Positions 41,638 through 53,773 of a stretch of DNA of 64,000 nt are shown here, piece after piece (positions within the stretch are counted from its first letter, which is position 1; each line of letters opens with the position of its first letter). A program made the translations under genes and the position numbers. This stretch comes from Multifurca ochricompacta (lineage: Eukaryota; Basidiomycota; Agaricomycetes; Russulales; Russulaceae): the NCBI GenBank assembly GCA_022496185.1, contig WTXG01000122.1, positions 1-64,000 on the forward strand. The letters are read 5' to 3'. Under the pieces are notes generated by a model that was not told the DNA's origin, did no database searches, and saw nothing but the letters and a program-made list of their open reading frames with translations.

Positions 41638-42413
41638 TGGGCTCCTCTACTCCCTATGGCTGAATTTGTACACAACAGATGGTGACACAATGGCACAAAG
41701 CTCAGTCCACATGAATTACTATTGGGCTTCAGACCTCATCCCCCTACCTCTCGTGTCTCATCCCCAATCCCCTCCTTGACCGAACGTCTCTCCACAATCC
41801 TATCTGCTCGCCAGATCGCCACCCGCGTCCTCGCCAACATGACTCAAATTACTCCCATATTTACAGTTAATGACCAGGTCTGGCTCGAGGGTAAGAACAT
41901 CTCCTCACTCTTCCCCTCCCAAAAGCTTGCCCCCCAATGTCATGGCCCGTTCACAATTACTCGCATTATCTCTCCTGTGGCTTTCCAGCTCGATTTACCG
42001 CCCTCTCTGCGAATACACAACGTCTTCCATGCATCCTTACTATCCCCCTACATTACTACCCATGCACATGGGCCTTCCCCTTCCCGCCCTCCGCCAGTGC
42101 TTGTTAATGGCGTCGAGGAAGTTGAAGTCGATCACATCATCAGTCACCGACACGCTGGTCGCACAGGTTGCCTTCAATTTTTGGTTCGATGGAAGGGTTT
42201 TCCCTCTAGTGACAATGAATGGGTTGACTACCGCTATATTCACACTGACGATCTCATTGGACGATACCTTGCCTCCTTGCCGCCATCCGTATCCTCTTCT
42301 GTTCCTGCCCATATTCTCGCCAAACATGGCATCATTGGCGAATTCTCTCCTTCCCCTCTCACGATCCGTATTCCTCCACAGGCACGACCCTGCGCAAGTG
42401 GCCCTGCATAATA
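41638..42413 (+). pseudogene. Gypsy element D: integrase C-terminus and chromodomain
   Basis: After the MITE the frame resumes with MAEFVHN, then a short damaged stretch, then from about 41722 the conserved VWLEGKNI, APQCHGPFTITRI, LRIHNVFHASLLSPY and the chromodomain (LQFLVRWKGFPSSDNEWVDY). It stops at 42411-42413, about 40 nt before the 3' LTR. There is no accessory ORF after pol in this lineage, unlike A, B and C. Confidence 0.87.
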
Positions 42414-42452
42414 ACGGATTTGTCGGCGCCTCTGGACATTAACTGGGGGTGA

Positions 42453-42872
42453 TGTTACGACTTAACAGTATCACGACTTAAGGATCAAACTATTCACAAG
42501 ATTATCTCAGGGATCATCACTTACTTTTATTCCATCTAGTTCATAATCATAATAGACCGCCTTGCTCTTATACATTCTACCTAAGACCCAACAATATATT
42601 CCATAGGTTGCCCTCCATGTCAGCCTCACCCTCCATGTCAGCCTCACCCCCCATGTCAGCCTCGCTCAATCCTCATACTTATTTAAACCCCTATTTTCTC
42701 TTGTAATATCCTTAGTCTTGATCTCTTGTTCCCCATAGAACCGTAATCTCTAGAATATCATATCTTTTTCTCTGCTTCACCTAGCACACCTAGCAGTCGT
42801 CTCACCACCCGAACTACGTCAGACTGATCATCTGGCATCAAACTCAACACGCTAAATGGGTCAACCGTAACA
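42453..42872 (+). repeat. 3' LTR of element D
   Basis: 420 bp, TGTTACGACTTAACAG...AACCGTAACA, preceded by the tract CTGGGGGTGA. It contains three copies of an 18-bp unit (CCTCCATGTCAGCCTCAC) at about 42611-42664. No matching 5' LTR is found upstream of 21818. Confidence 0.85.
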
Positions 42873-43617
42873 CATACCACAAACTGGCCTCTGGCGGACC
42901 AAAATTAGGGCTGCGCACCGTACCCATACCTCACAGTATGGACGGGTCCGTAGTACAGTTGCCGTACCCGTGCCGTACCGAGCTTAAGTCAATGTCGAGA
43001 CGGACGGTGGACGGGTATGGAAAATGCCATCCAAACCGTCAAAAAGACGGCCGTAGACGGCATTAGACGGCATGGACGGCATTGACTGAATGAGCTTTAA
43101 TCTTGTCATTAAGCCACCAAAACTCCCCCACTATAGTATCTTTACCTATTTAGATAGCAGATAAGCATTAGCTAAATATGGTAAAAATATGAGATAAGAT
43201 TAATTAACTAATACTCAATGTGGTCAAAGCTGAAGTGAACGCGTACAGAGTAGCAACCTTTTATACTGCTCAGAGGAGCACAACAATAAGTAGAATAAAT
43301 ATAGTTATTTAAATGTGACAAGACAGAAAGAATGCGTTGTGTGCCATGTCTCTGAATCAATTATCTGACGCACTTTAGATTATCTTATCATAATCATAAG
43401 ATCAGGAGCCCTCGCTACCGGCCCATCTCAACAACAGGTACACTTCCATTTTTCAAGAAGTAACTATTATTAAAATTTAATCCAAATAACAAGAACAATG
43501 CTCAATTTTCTTCTGTTGATTGCTGGGAAATGAGGGTGAGATCGCTGCGTTAAGGAGGCCCCATGATGCAATAAATAGACCCTCAATCCATGTGGAGTCT
43601 TACAACTTTGCCTTACC

Positions 43618-46600
43618 ATGACAGATCAGCCCGCCCAAGGACCAGAAGGTCAACAGCTTGATGCATCGAAAATCCCCAAACCTATTCGACCATGTTCCCA
43701 CATAAACCAAGGTAAGTAGTTCATTCAAGTGTAATTTGAGTGCGGCTATGAAATACTTACTCATCCTTCCAGGTCAACGTTCTCGCCCGGTCCGAACCAC
43801 TGCAGGTACACGATTAGCTGCAGCTATTGCTGTGGAGAAGCTTGATGAATTTGGGAATCTTGTCCCATTGTCCCACCGGCACCTTGCACACACCCCCAAA
43901 CACAAGACCCCTGTAAAGCGCAAGCAAGCTGTCATGAATGATGTCAATAGTGATGTAGATGATGCTGACTTTAGTGCTTCTTCTGCTGAGGATGGATCAG
44001 ATGATCCTAGCAATGCCATGGAAATAAGTAATGAAGAGGTATGAAATATCTTAATGTGATTCCATGGTCAGGCGAATTAACAATTTGTAGCTAGCTGATA
44101 TGTTACCCTCAAAACCATACCAGAGGTCAGCAACAAAAAGGGCCACGCGCATGTCCTAAAATCAAAGATAAAGACGAACCCAACTCCTGCACCCCCAAGG
44201 AAGAAGGCTAGGACTTGTTCTGTTGAGGTTGAGGAGATTGAAGATGAAGATACCCCCCACCGGACTGCAGAAACGCATACAAGCATCCTTCCAACAAGCT
44301 CATTCGGAAACGCTCACCCCAAAAAGGCAAGTTTTGCCTTGTGTTTCTCACATCTTTGTCTCATTTTGGGTTTTTATAGAAGACTGGAAATATAAGGAAT
44401 CCAATATATTTATTCTACGAAGTCGTCACCAATGGGCCACGCAGTACCCCAGGAGAAGATGGCGATATACATTATCGTTGCCTTCATGGCGCTCATAAGG
44501 TTTGTACTATCAAGAAGACAATGAAATCTAATCTAAACGGTGCGTTATCTTATCATTTTTTTGTTTATCATTCCTGATGGATGATGCTTCCCTTAGTACT
44601 CATAAATAATCTCCGCGTCCATGTTAAGCCGATGTATCAACTCTATTACATCCTTAAGAATCGTGATGAGCCCCCAACACCTGATGAGATTGCTATCGCA
44701 TCTGGACTAAAGAAACTCGATGGACGCACTGAAGCTGAATACATAAAGAAGCTTGGGCAATCATCTGAAAACATCAAGAAAGCCTTTGAAGACCAGAAAG
44801 CCCGCGCCACTGTAAGTAATGTTAGCTTCTCAAACATCTGGATGTCACGAAGCAATGATCAGGTTCCATGGGATCAAGAAACATTTGAACGGCTCCTCAC
44901 TGAGTGGATCGTTGCCTGCGACCAGCGATTTGATGAGGTTGAGAAACCTGAATTCATCAAGATGATGGATTTTACACACCACAATGGTGGTCCATTGGAT
45001 ATTCCAAAACATGATGGGATCAAGCGGCGTGTTGTGAAGATGGGTGAGGAAACAATCGAAGGCATTCGCAAAATGTTCTCAGTAAGCATAATCTTATTTT
45101 CTTCATATCACATATTTATCCATATGAGCAGAATCTCGAGGGGAAGGTGTGCTTGTCACTGGATGCATGGACATCGAGCAATCAGTACGCGTTTTTGGCG
45201 ATTGTTGCACACTATGTGACCAATGATGGGCAACTTGGTTCGTGCTCTTCCCTTCATTCAACCGGCATAATCTTATTATCCCCTTCCAGAGGAGTTGCTG
45301 ATTGACTTCCAAGAACTTACTGGGGAGCATTCAGGAGAGAATATGGCAGAGGCGGTTTGGGCTACACTAGAGTTATATGGTCTCATTGGAAAGGTGAGTT
45401 TCCCATCCTCAGCCTAGAAATGTGTTTCTAATCCATTTCAGATTATTGCCCTTGTAATGGATAATGCTAGCAACAACAACACCCTAGTTAAATCACTGGA
45501 ATGGCGATGCCAACAACGAGGGATACCATTCTCGGCGCAAGATGCACAGTTGCGTTGCATGCCTCATACAATTCATTTGGCTGCTATCAAGGTATTACAT
45601 AAAATTATATTTATTTCTGTCATCACATCTAATCTTTAAATATCAGCTTCTCGAAGGCGTAGGGGCGATCTCAAAGGCTGAAGGGAAAAAAGCCACCATG
45701 CGTAGCGGCAACTACCAAGACAATGTTACAATCCCTCTCTCGCGTGAACATGACAACGACGCAGCGGGTGATGGCGAGGACGATGAGAATGTCATAGACA
45801 TACCAGACACAGATTCTGATACAGCTGACGTCGATGCAGCTGACAGCGTACTGCCTGCTATTGAAAGGGTAAGCAATGGGTCCATTCTTCACCAATTAAA
45901 CTGAAACATTCTGGTCAGCTTCGGAAAATCATCAAGGCCGTCTGTTCAAGCCCCAACGTCGTCAATCTTGGGCTCGTGAGATTCAATTTGTGCAACTTGA
46001 AGGAGGCAGGATGTTAGATGACTGCAGTACACCACTTGTACTCATTCTCGATGTGAGAACCCGATGGTCGTCAACGCATCAAATGCTTCGTGAGTTATCA
46101 TGGTTACTTGTATGAGGTTTCTTACTGGCATGTTATAGGGCGCGCCCTTGATTATCACAAAACGATCGACTCCTATGTATCTCAAAACAAGGATCTCCAT
46201 GCCTCGAACTCAGTAACACTGACTGGGAATCTATTGCTCTTGTGACATCCTGGCTGAAATCATTTCGAGCTGCTACTACTGAGATGTCTGCCACAAAAAT
46301 ACCAATGCTTTCAATGACCCATGCCATATTTCAAGGCTTACAAGATGATATCAGGAATACTCTTCGCAACCTTCCTGACTCAGTGTCACCTCGAATCAAA
46401 CTTGGTCTCACAGACGCACACCGGAAACTTAGTGACTATTACTACCGGTATGACGCGTCTCCCTTCTACACTTGGGCTGCATGTGCGTCAATGATTATTT
46501 TAAATTGGTCACTCACTAACTGTATACCCCACTAGTGCTTGATCCACGAATCTCATATGAGGGCATGAAGGTGGATTATGATGATGATCCGGCGCTCTCT

Positions 46601-47139
46601 GATCATCTTGAACATTCCAAGTCAAGCCTCTTCAATTACTTCAACAGAAATTATGCGAAGGCAGATGATCATACATTGTCTTCAGCATCATCTTTGCCTG
46701 TCACATCGCGGCCTATTTTGGGATCACCTCAGAAATCCTTTGCTGCTCGGTATCGCAGAAAAGAGAAGAGCTCTATCAATGAACTCGAAGAATATTTCAA
46801 ACTCCCTGCTGAAGATTTCGATACTTGTAATCCAATTCATTGGTGGATGGGTCGACGCGCACAGTTCCCAAACCTCTTTCGTTTGGCTCGTGACATTCTA
46901 TGCATTCCTGGTAAGTAAATTTAATTTAATGACAGTCATCTTCTTATTAATGGACCGAACCTGACATAGGCTCTGCTGTTGCCATTGAGAGAATATTCTC
47001 TGGTGGACGTGACACGATCTCCCTCCGTCGCGCCAGTCTCAATGTGAATACCATTCGCACTCTGATGCTTGTCAAGAAGCAGTTGCATCTTGCACGCATG
47101 CAAGCTGATATTGCACTGGGCCGTTCAGCTGTCAATTAA
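43618..47139 (+). CDS. hAT transposase, spliced, possibly one frameshift
   Basis: Exons span ATG 43618 to TAA 47137-47139 with many short GT-AG introns. Readable blocks in order: a basic N-terminal region; a BED-like Cys/His segment (YRCLHGAHKVCTIKK) near 44470; the hAT core (PPTPDEIAIA, WIVACDQRFDEVEKPEF, MGEETI); the first catalytic Asp in SLDAWTSSNQYAF near 45155; the second in ALVMDNASNN near 45455; CMPHTIHLAAIK; SWLKSFRAATTEMSATKIPM; and the C-terminal dimerisation domain (HWWMGRRAQFPNLFRLARDIL, AVAIERIFSGGRDTISLRR) near 46840-47050. One base appears lost or gained near 46205, between KDLHA and LELSNTDWESIA, unless an intron I did not see resolves it. Exon limits are approximate. The protein would cut and rejoin the element ends. 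Confidence 0.82.
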
Positions 47140-47433
47140 CCTAGATACGATGCTTTTTTATGCCTTAATGTAATTGTGATCGCATTTAGATAACATAATT
47201 GATGAAATCAAAACGCATCTCACATTTAATTAGATACTGAGTATATACATCTCAGATCGATCATGTGATCAAATCACATTCATTAACAAGCGAGACGTTT
47301 ACTTTAATTTAGTAGCAATACTATAGTACATCTAAATTGTATATAAAGCCACTAAATCTGCTAAAGATAAAGCAGTTGCTATCGCATTATCGCGAGAATC
47401 TAAGTCTCTAAGCTAACAAGGTGAAATAGATAG

Positions 47434-47939
47434 TGTTGAACACAGGAGATGTTCGGTGATGCTTCAGGCATCAGGTGATTAGATTAGCTACCTTGTAGAT
47501 TAGATTAGATACTGGAGTTTCGGACTATTGACATTATCATTATTACTTTCTTTCTCACATTCCGCAGTAGCTGACTGATGCACCATGTAACATGTGATTC
47601 CTGTAGTGGTCAATGGCCTTTCTCCCTCATGTTTGTTGTTTGGACTTTGTCCGGCACTTGTGGACTTATTCCCAGTGCACAGACCATCCCTTGGAGATGT
47701 ATATAAGGGTGTCTGTTTTGTCTCTTACACTTCAGAGTTTCTTCTACCTCTGAAGTGTAAGTCGTCCTCTCTACTATCATCACTACCTTGAGACTAACTC
47801 TGTATATAGAAACTTGTCTTCGTCTAGGTGTGTAGTATAGTGTAATAGAGTTTCTTCTACCTCTGAAGTAAACTTGTCTTCGTCTAGCTTAACCCGCTAA
47901 CACTTACAGTCAGTATGCTGCGCACATGCCTGTTCCACA
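47434..47939 (+). mobile_element. Solo Copia LTR in hAT element
   Basis: 506 bp, TGTTGAACACAGGAGATG...GTTCCACA, closely related to the LTRs at 25647 and 39110, with the 5-bp duplication GATAG at 47429-47433 and 47940-47944. It lies about 300 bp after the transposase stop. Confidence 0.93.
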
Positions 47940-48527
47940 GATAGTAGTATCGCAGTATCTAAAATATAAGCCTGCGCCATGCCTGTTTCTACACTACAGC
48001 ATAAACTACATAAAAGGGGCTGTAGAATAGCCCTGATAAATCGTCCTGTTGAGAAACATCCCCGTCCGTCGCTTCATTGCTCTAAAACTCTTGCTCGCGC
48101 TACCCGCTCGACTCTATATTCTCTCTAGAATACTCCCAAGAATACACCTATTAATTGCTTTATCACTCTAAGCTTCTTGTTCATGCTGCCTTGCTCAACT
48201 TTATTTTCTCTAGTACTACTGTCTACTACCGTATACCGTAAACGGCCATACCCGTACCCGTACCGTACCCGTCAGCAATCCAGTGAGTACAAAAAACGGA
48301 CGGTGGACGGGTCAGCCGTACCCGTCTTATTACCGTCAAATGGACGGCCGTCACCGTAAAACGGACGGTGCGCAGCCCTAACCAAAATTCACCACTCCTT
48401 TCAACGAAAATATTTAATACTCTGACCGTAACCAGCACGTCCATTGGCACAAGGCCGAGCCCCTCCGCAAGTTCTAAAGCTGACCTGACAGGTAATTTTC
48501 TGGAATCGAACCCTAAAGCCATATTGT

Positions 48528-50520
48528 ATGCCGAGAGGAGAGGGAACGATGGTCGCCGCGTTGTGGGGAGCGGATGAGATTAGTGATGTGCCTGGCCCGG
48601 CTCAAAGCCGGAAGCCGGGCCAAGCCGGGCCTGTTTGGGCCGGGCCAAGCCAGGCCGTTGTGACGGCCCAGCAAGGGCTTTGGCCCGGCTCAGGCCGCGG
48701 CTTTCAACAGCACATACAAGTGCAATAGCAATCATCAAAATCAGTAGAAATCTGATCACAAAGTGGTTGATTTGGGTCACGTGATCATGTTTATCACGGC
48801 ATTTCAAACTTTTCTTCGATATAGCTTTGCAATACGTAACACACTAAGTCATATTTGGATTAGCTGAACTATAACTACTAGTTATATGTCATAAAATTTT
48901 CTCTGCCAAAAGCCGCGGCTTGGGCCAAGCCGGGCCAGGGCCAAGCCGTCTGTGGCGGCTTTGGCTCGGCCCAGACTTCAGGAAAGCCGGAGCCGCCTCA
49001 GGCCGAGCCAAAGCCGCGGCTTTTGGGCCAAGCCGGGCCGGAACATCACTAGATGAGATAGGTGGCCAACGTTCAAGGATAGTGGATCGGGTTCACGAGA
49101 ACATCCTACTGGACATATTCGATCACCACCGACTCGACGTCGTACTAACCACCGGATCTTGTAATTCGTGGAAGTGGCACCGACTCGCGCACGTGTGTCG
49201 AAAATGGCGATCCGTCGTGTTCAGCTCACCCCGTCGTTTGGAGTTGCGACTCGTTTATACGTATAGGAAGATGGCGGATGACGAGGAGAAGAAGATAGGG
49301 AGAACTCCCGATATCTGGCCGGTCATGCCTATCGTCATATCGTTCACCAGTCTGATGTCTCGCGAAGTGGATGACATCGTTGCCGCTCTCGAACATCCTG
49401 ACCGCATATGCGAAATCGCTCTGTTCGTGACAGACTCGATACTGCTGAAGATTTCGGACGCCGTGATGCACACGCCATTTCCAATACTGGAAAATCTCGA
49501 GCTGAGATCCCTAATCTACATGACCGGTCCCGGAACACTCTTCAGCCTGTCTTCTGCTCCCCGATTGCGGCATATCCATATGGATACCGTGCCCCTTTCT
49601 TTATTACCAGGTCTCCTATCGTCTGCTCAAAACGTTGTCTCTCTTCGGCTTGAAGGCATGGACGAAATTCAATTGTATACCTCACCAGAAGAACTTGTCA
49701 CTATCCTATATGCAACGCCCCAGCTCAAGTCACTCGTAATTGATTTCAATTTCCCAGACTAAGAACTTGCGATGTTTTACGGTACTGAAAACCGTGATCA
49801 TCTGCCTTCACAGAGTCACGTCACCCTACGTGCTCTTACTGAACTTCACTTCACCGGTCACATGAGCTACTTGGATGGCTTCGTCGCTGGAATCGATGCT
49901 CCTGTTCTCGAGGAATTCGTTATAAAGTTTATCAACTGGGAGTCTATTGAGCTTTCATCTTTGTCTCAGTTTATTGCTCGCAGAGAAGTGTCGAGGTTTC
50001 CATCCCCTCAACAAACGTGCATCTCGTTTGAGAAGCACCATTGTTGTATTATCCACCGTTTCCCCCCGCGTCTCCGTGTCAATGGAAGTCGTTTCAAATT
50101 GAACTATTCGATTATGACTGTGATTTTTTTGCTCCGCTGGTGTCCGTGCTGCAATGCATCTGTGATAAACTTCCTGACTTAACGTCAAGTGTTGAAAGGC
50201 TTGAAGTCGGCGTGTCGCCCCTGGAACCCTCAGTTCCTCACGCTCCTGGATGGGAGAACCTTTTCCGTTCTTTTTGTGGCGTGCGGAGGCTTGAATTGAT
50301 GGACTCGGCTGTGGGGGATATCCTGACCGCTCTGACTTGGGAAATGAGCCAAGGAGACGTGGTGATGCCGGCGCTGTGCGACCTTGACCTTGACTTGACG
50401 AACACGCTCATATCTTGGCCACTCGTTGATTCGTTCGTTGCTGCGCGGCAGCTCTCCGGTCATCCCGTATCTGTGCACTACACCACGGACTCTGAAAGAG
50501 AGGACCAGGAATCAGATTGA
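48528..50520 (+). pseudogene. F-box/LRR-like protein pseudogene
   Basis: The likely start is ATG 48528 (MPRGEGTMVAALWGADE). After the inserted MITE (48581-49051) comes the F-box-like region (DRVHENILLDIFDHHRLD, WHRLAHVCRKWRSVVFSSPRRLELRLV) and leucine-rich segments (DIVAALEHPDRICEIALF, PILENLELRS, APRLRHIHMDTVPL, ATPQLKSLVIDFNFPD), as in the large F-box families of agaricomycetes. A TAA at 49760-49762 interrupts the frame; reading resumes (VTLRALTELHFTGHMSYLDGFVAGIDAPVLEEF). A frameshift near 50030 leads into WKSFQIELFDYDCDF...LPDLTSSVERLEV and the end at 50518. Intact members act as substrate adaptors of SCF ubiquitin ligases. The TAA is not CpG-derived, unlike the transposon stops. Confidence 0.8.
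48581..49051 (-). mobile_element. MITE (TAGTGATGTKCC family), 471 bp, in the F-box pseudogene
   Basis: The ends are TAGTGATGTGCC and GGAACATCACTA, and the 8-bp duplication GATGAGAT lies at 48573-48580 and 49052-49059. GC-rich ends built of GGCCCGGC/AGCCGCGGCT words flank an AT-rich core. It is inverted relative to the copy at 55016. The insertion adds 479 bp including the duplicate, which is not a multiple of three. Confidence 0.93.
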
Positions 50521-51955
50521 AGGTTTTTTTTTCTCGAATCCACACCTATGAAGCGGGTCACTTACATCTTGCATACTAAATTTGAACTTGGCCCGTTTCA
50601 TACAGACCCCATGTACATAAAGAAGACGAGTATCTCATCCATGAACTACCAGCATTGTCTCACCTCTTTGTCTTGTTGCATGCCACAGCCCTTGAAATTC
50701 GGCATTATCGGCATTCGGCGCAGACCAGTTCTCAGGCCATTAACATTCAGTATTTTCATCCTTCTTTTCACCCCTTCTCTCTCTCTCGCGGAACCTCTCT
50801 CCGCTTCGAACTCACCTCTCTATTACTTTACTTTGGCTGTTTCGGCTATGAAAATAACCCTCCTGTCTTGTACATGAATGAGATCTGCATTAGAATTTCC
50901 ATTTCCTCAAAATAAGGACTGGAGTTCTGAGATCCGCGATCGGAGTCATAGGAGTCAAGGAGTCAAGGAGTCGTTGTACTCCTCACTCTAGGCCCTCCCT
51001 TGCCGGGCGCTGGGCGAGGGCGTACGGCGGTAAATTTCCAGGGTAATATCAAGACAAGGCCTAATTGTCCTGCTGGGAGGGAGAGAAGATGGGGGCGTGT
51101 TGCCAAGCAAGGATATGAATCTCGCAAAGCAAAATGGATCATGAACTATTTGGCGGAATTGGAACACTGGGCTGAACAGGCAGGAGCACTTGGGTGGGGA
51201 GCAATTATTCCATCATTGTGTGTCTTAAACGCAATCTGTTAAGATTAAAAACTCGTCAAAAACTGGGTGTGATATAATAAAATATTTATTACTGTTAAGG
51301 TGGAACCTAAGTAAGGCGAAAAAAAAGGGTCATGATGATGACTTATGCTCATTAAATGGGTGTGGGTTGTCCCGCCTACCGCCCACCATCAATCTTATCT
51401 TATCAGGATCAAATAGATTTCAACCGCGGACATTTGTATGGAAGACTCAATTTAGACCCAACTTTCATGAAATTGGTCTGTCAATTTGACATGGATGTTC
51501 AAGTCCCGACGAGCGACGAAGGGATACGGAGGGGACCTTTTCGACCTGCTGACATGGGAGTTTGGGTATAGCCCTAAGACTTATCTGAGCAGACAGGCAG
51601 TTGGTTTTATTGCCTCCCTTGGCGTTTCAAGCGCAAGTTCTTCAGAAGAGTGAGCCGTATGCGTTGGGTCAACTGCGGGACGAATTCGAATTCATGTCAC
51701 GAACACCTGCCAAAATATTTTATAGAAGACGTTGAACCGGTCTTTGCAGCCGAAGATTGCCTGTAAGGTTTTGCCTTGACATTTGCCGTTCCACAAGTGA
51801 ACTATTAGCCGCACTACACCTTATGCAGTCATAGCTTGCCAACAAGTACTCTGAGAAATGATCCACTGCCTTACGCTTAAAAGTGGGTTCCCCTCGCCAC
51901 CCCGCATCAGAAAAGTACCCGGGCATCTTTTCTTTGTGACCAGTTGCCTTTCGCG
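50521..51955. other. Intergenic region upstream of chitin deacetylase
   Basis: No gene was recognised. A block at about 50820-51140 has a diverged direct copy at about 54455-54850 on the other side of the chitin deacetylase gene. The rest, including the promoter region before 51956, shows no clear motif. Confidence 0.4.
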
Positions 51956-53773
51956 ATGTTCGATTGGCGAGCTCTTAGCCTTTTTGCTACACTCCTTGCG
52001 GCGTCGGTCCTCGCTCAAGATCACAGTCCTGAGCAGTCCAAAGCCCAAAGTTCTGGTGCGCATTCTCATTTTTTGGCACGGCTCTCACTACCACTTTCAA
52101 GTCCTTCCTATTCTTACCACATTTTGGCTCCTAGATCCGAATCAAGAGTGCACCCCATACTATTATCCCCCATCGGAACAGTACATTCACAATTTTCCGC
52201 CAATATGGCAGCCTGCAACCCTACGCCCAGATGATAGTGACGGTCAAGCGATGTGGACGAAGATCTCCGGTAGCATTCCGACTAACATTCAGCCAAAGGG
52301 GCAGCCCGGCGACAGCACTGCCAATGTGAATTATGACACCGAGAAAGACCCGGATTGCTGTGAGTGGTTTTCCCTTCTTTTGTGTCCAATCAGGTCGCTT
52401 GGAGATAAAGAGGTTGGTGCAACATTTTTATGCACCTTGCTCAAGACACGGACACGCGTAATGTGCTCGGCTTTAGCTCACTACCCATGCATTATTTGTA
52501 TAGTCCTAGAGGTGGAGGGAGATGTCTAAGCGCGCGCCTCAACCTTACCTCAAAAATAGAACTCGGAGCTTATCGTCTCTTGATTATACAGGGTGGACCA
52601 AGACTCAATGCACGACCCCAAAGCTGAATGGATTGCCGCTAGACGTGGCGAGCATACCTGAGCCCAGATCGATGGGGTACGGATTCGATGACGGGCCGAA
52701 TTGTTCCCACAATGCATTCTATGACTATCTGGCAAGCCAGAATCAAAAGGCGACAATGTACTTTATTGGGAGCAATGTTCTCAACTGGCCGCGGGAGGCA
52801 CAGCGGGCGCTCGCGGATGGGCATGAGATTTGCGTTCGTGAGTGGCTTGTCTTTTTTGACTGGATGTTTTCCTCATTAAGCACCGGAACTGATTACCGGA
52901 TTATGGGTGACAGACACATGGTCACATCATTATAGTGAGTTTTGGTGACCCTGTTGATGATTGTTCACGATGCGATCTGTTGCTGATGTGTTCTACTCCA
53001 GTGACTGCGTTTCAGAGCCGTGACGCGTTTGCGGAATTATGGTATTCCGTACGTGGTCTAGTTTGGCTAGTTGGGGTTAGTGGTACTCGTACTGGTACTG
53101 ACTGTAAAGCTTGCGCACAGCTGCAAGCCGTGAAAGCTGTCGTCGGCGTTACTCCGACCTGCTGGCGCCCTCCCTATGGTGACGTTGACGTGAGTGTAGT
53201 CTCTTACAAGAATATTCAGGATGATTGACAATGGCGCGTTTCTTGTGGTATTAAGGACCGGATCCGTGCAATCGCTAATGCTCTAGGGCTACGGACGATC
53301 ATGTGGAAGTATGACTCGAATGATTGGCGCGCCGTACCTTCTGAGGTGGACGCGTCCTACAACTCGTTCGTTCACAGCTCGACCGCGGGCGAGTTCAACA
53401 CGGTCGGGGCTATCATGCTCACTCACGAGTTGAACACTTTTACGATGCAGGAAGCAATGAAATGGTATCCGCAGTTGAAATCGGCTTTCAAGGTTCGTTA
53501 ATCCTTCACCTGTCGACAATGATACTCTAAACGGGATCCATTACTCCACTTTATGCTGTTTTTATTTTGCGTTAGTATATCGTCCCAGTTGGTGTTGCCC
53601 TGAATAAAACACGGCCTTACAAAGAGGGGAACCATTTATTACCCACATTTCAGCAATGTAGGTATTTCAATAACATGGGGTCCTTCACCTTTATCGTATT
53701 CACAAGATGGGCTCATTCATTGAATGTTGTTATTTTTTCAACAGACACCTCTGGCCAGACAACTGTTGGTTGA
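51956..53773 (+). CDS. Chitin deacetylase (polysaccharide deacetylase, CE4)
   Basis: Nine exons (51956-52055, 52135-52359, 52592-52837, 52914-52934, 53002-53048, 53121-53189, 53256-53492, 53576-53657, 53745-53773) total 1056 nt, 351 residues, all introns GT-AG. A signal peptide (LSLFATLLAASVLAQ) starts the protein. The NodB motifs are complete: YGFDDGPNCSHN (motif 1), HTWSHHYM (motif 2, metal-binding histidines), CWRPPYGDVDD (motif 3), WKYDSNDWR (motif 4) and IMLTHEL (motif 5). The enzyme removes acetyl groups from wall chitin to give chitosan, outside the cell. It ends QYTSGQTTVG without the Ser/Thr-rich tail and GPI signal that many fungal homologues have, so it may be secreted rather than anchored, or the 3' end may be altered. 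It appears intact. Confidence 0.92.

Larger units (their letters stand above)
42906..48380 (+). mobile_element. Autonomous-type hAT transposon, 5475 bp
   Basis: The ends are TAGGGCTGCGCACCGT and its exact complement, and the 8-bp duplication ACCAAAAT lies at 42898-42905 and 48381-48388. Subterminal GACGGTGGACGGGT and CGTACCCGT words repeat at both ends. It carries a spliced transposase gene and, in its 3' part, a solo Copia LTR. Without the LTR it is about 4.96 kb. Confidence 0.95.

Noticed and set aside
43736..44044. Separate small genes across the hAT interior
   Set aside because: They are exons of one transposase; frames join across GT-AG introns.
51000..51571. Small plus-strand frames upstream of the deacetylase
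   Set aside because: No homology, poor context, and overlap with a diverged repeat block.
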